From: Rhodocyclaceae bacterium
GTDB taxonomy: Bacteria; Pseudomonadota; Gammaproteobacteria; Burkholderiales; Rhodocyclaceae
Length of the DNA: 6,471 nt
Direction of reading: 5' to 3'
NCBI GenBank assembly: GCA_016791085.1
Contig: JAEUNN010000423.1
Coordinates: 1 to 6,471, forward strand
The position numbers were made by a program, and so were the translations under genes. Shown one piece after another: positions 6,427-6,471 of this stretch (its first letter is position 1; every line of letters starts with the position of its first letter). The notes below the pieces were generated by a model. The model saw nothing but the letters and a program-made list of their open reading frames with translations. It did no database searches and was not told where the DNA came from.

Positions 6427-6471
6427 TCCGCTCGCTGCACGGCACCGCCTGCACCAGTATTTCCTGCTCAC
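6407..6471 (+). CDS. ctaB: Haem O synthase (protohaem IX farnesyltransferase), N-terminal fragment
   Basis: Only 21 codons lie in the window; the gene runs off the right edge. The visible residues end in RHRLHQYFLLT. This fits the start of CtaB/CyoE prenyltransferases, where a short polar N-terminus leads into a QYxxLTKPR segment at the first helix. The enzyme adds a farnesyl group to haem b to make haem o, the substrate of the CtaA product encoded just upstream. It starts in a different frame from ctaA and overlaps its last 20 bases, with GGAG six bases upstream of the ATG. The catalytic Asp-rich motifs are beyond the window, so the call rests on the N-terminal resemblance and the ctaA-ctaB order. 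Also named cyoE. Confidence 0.85.
   Translation, partial: MKALLLDPLAARHRLHQYFLL

Overview
The window is a GC-rich piece of a proteobacterial chromosome, most likely from a beta- or gammaproteobacterium. It carries the haem-copper cytochrome c oxidase (aa3-type) structural genes and the genes that assemble the enzyme. The taxonomic guess rests on gene order (ctaD, a tiny membrane gene, ctaG, a DUF2970 gene, subunit III, an opposing DUF2909 gene, SURF1, a SCO-like gene, ctaA, ctaB). It also rests on the style of the CtaD sequence: a His-rich N-terminus followed by a TTNHKDIG-type start and a GHPEVY motif. No mobile element, CRISPR array, tRNA or rRNA was seen.

Left block (about 1-3510, plus strand): subunit I (ctaD, 44-1639), a 41-residue single-helix protein (1645-1770), the CuB copper chaperone CtaG/Cox11 (1767-2309), a DUF2970 membrane protein (2306-2521) and subunit III (ctaE/coxC, 2541-3401). 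A strong intrinsic terminator follows (3482-3510). Spacing is tight and two junctions are ATGA overlaps, so this reads as one operon. A stop codon at 5-7 is probably the end of the subunit II gene.

Middle: one small convergent gene on the minus strand (DUF2909, twin-transmembrane, 3517-3711). A 405-base divergent intergenic region follows. It holds three related copies of a roughly 19-20 base repeat (one of them inverted over the SURF1 start), a 10-bp perfect hairpin and an orphan full-length Shine-Dalgarno sequence.

Right block (about 4117 to the end, plus strand): SURF1 (4117-4821), a membrane-anchored thioredoxin-fold protein with SCO-like CxxxC and His (4818-5381), haem A synthase ctaA (5413-6426) and the first 21 codons of haem O synthase ctaB (6407 to the window edge). 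CtaB and CtaA convert haem b to haem o and then haem a. SURF1 helps place haem a into CtaD, CtaG delivers copper to CuB, and SCO-type proteins mature CuA in subunit II. The two blocks therefore make the enzyme core and its cofactors.

The gene content is conserved and well known in outline. The less understood parts are the three small membrane proteins (41 aa, DUF2970, DUF2909), the SCO-like protein, and the structured leader in front of SURF1.
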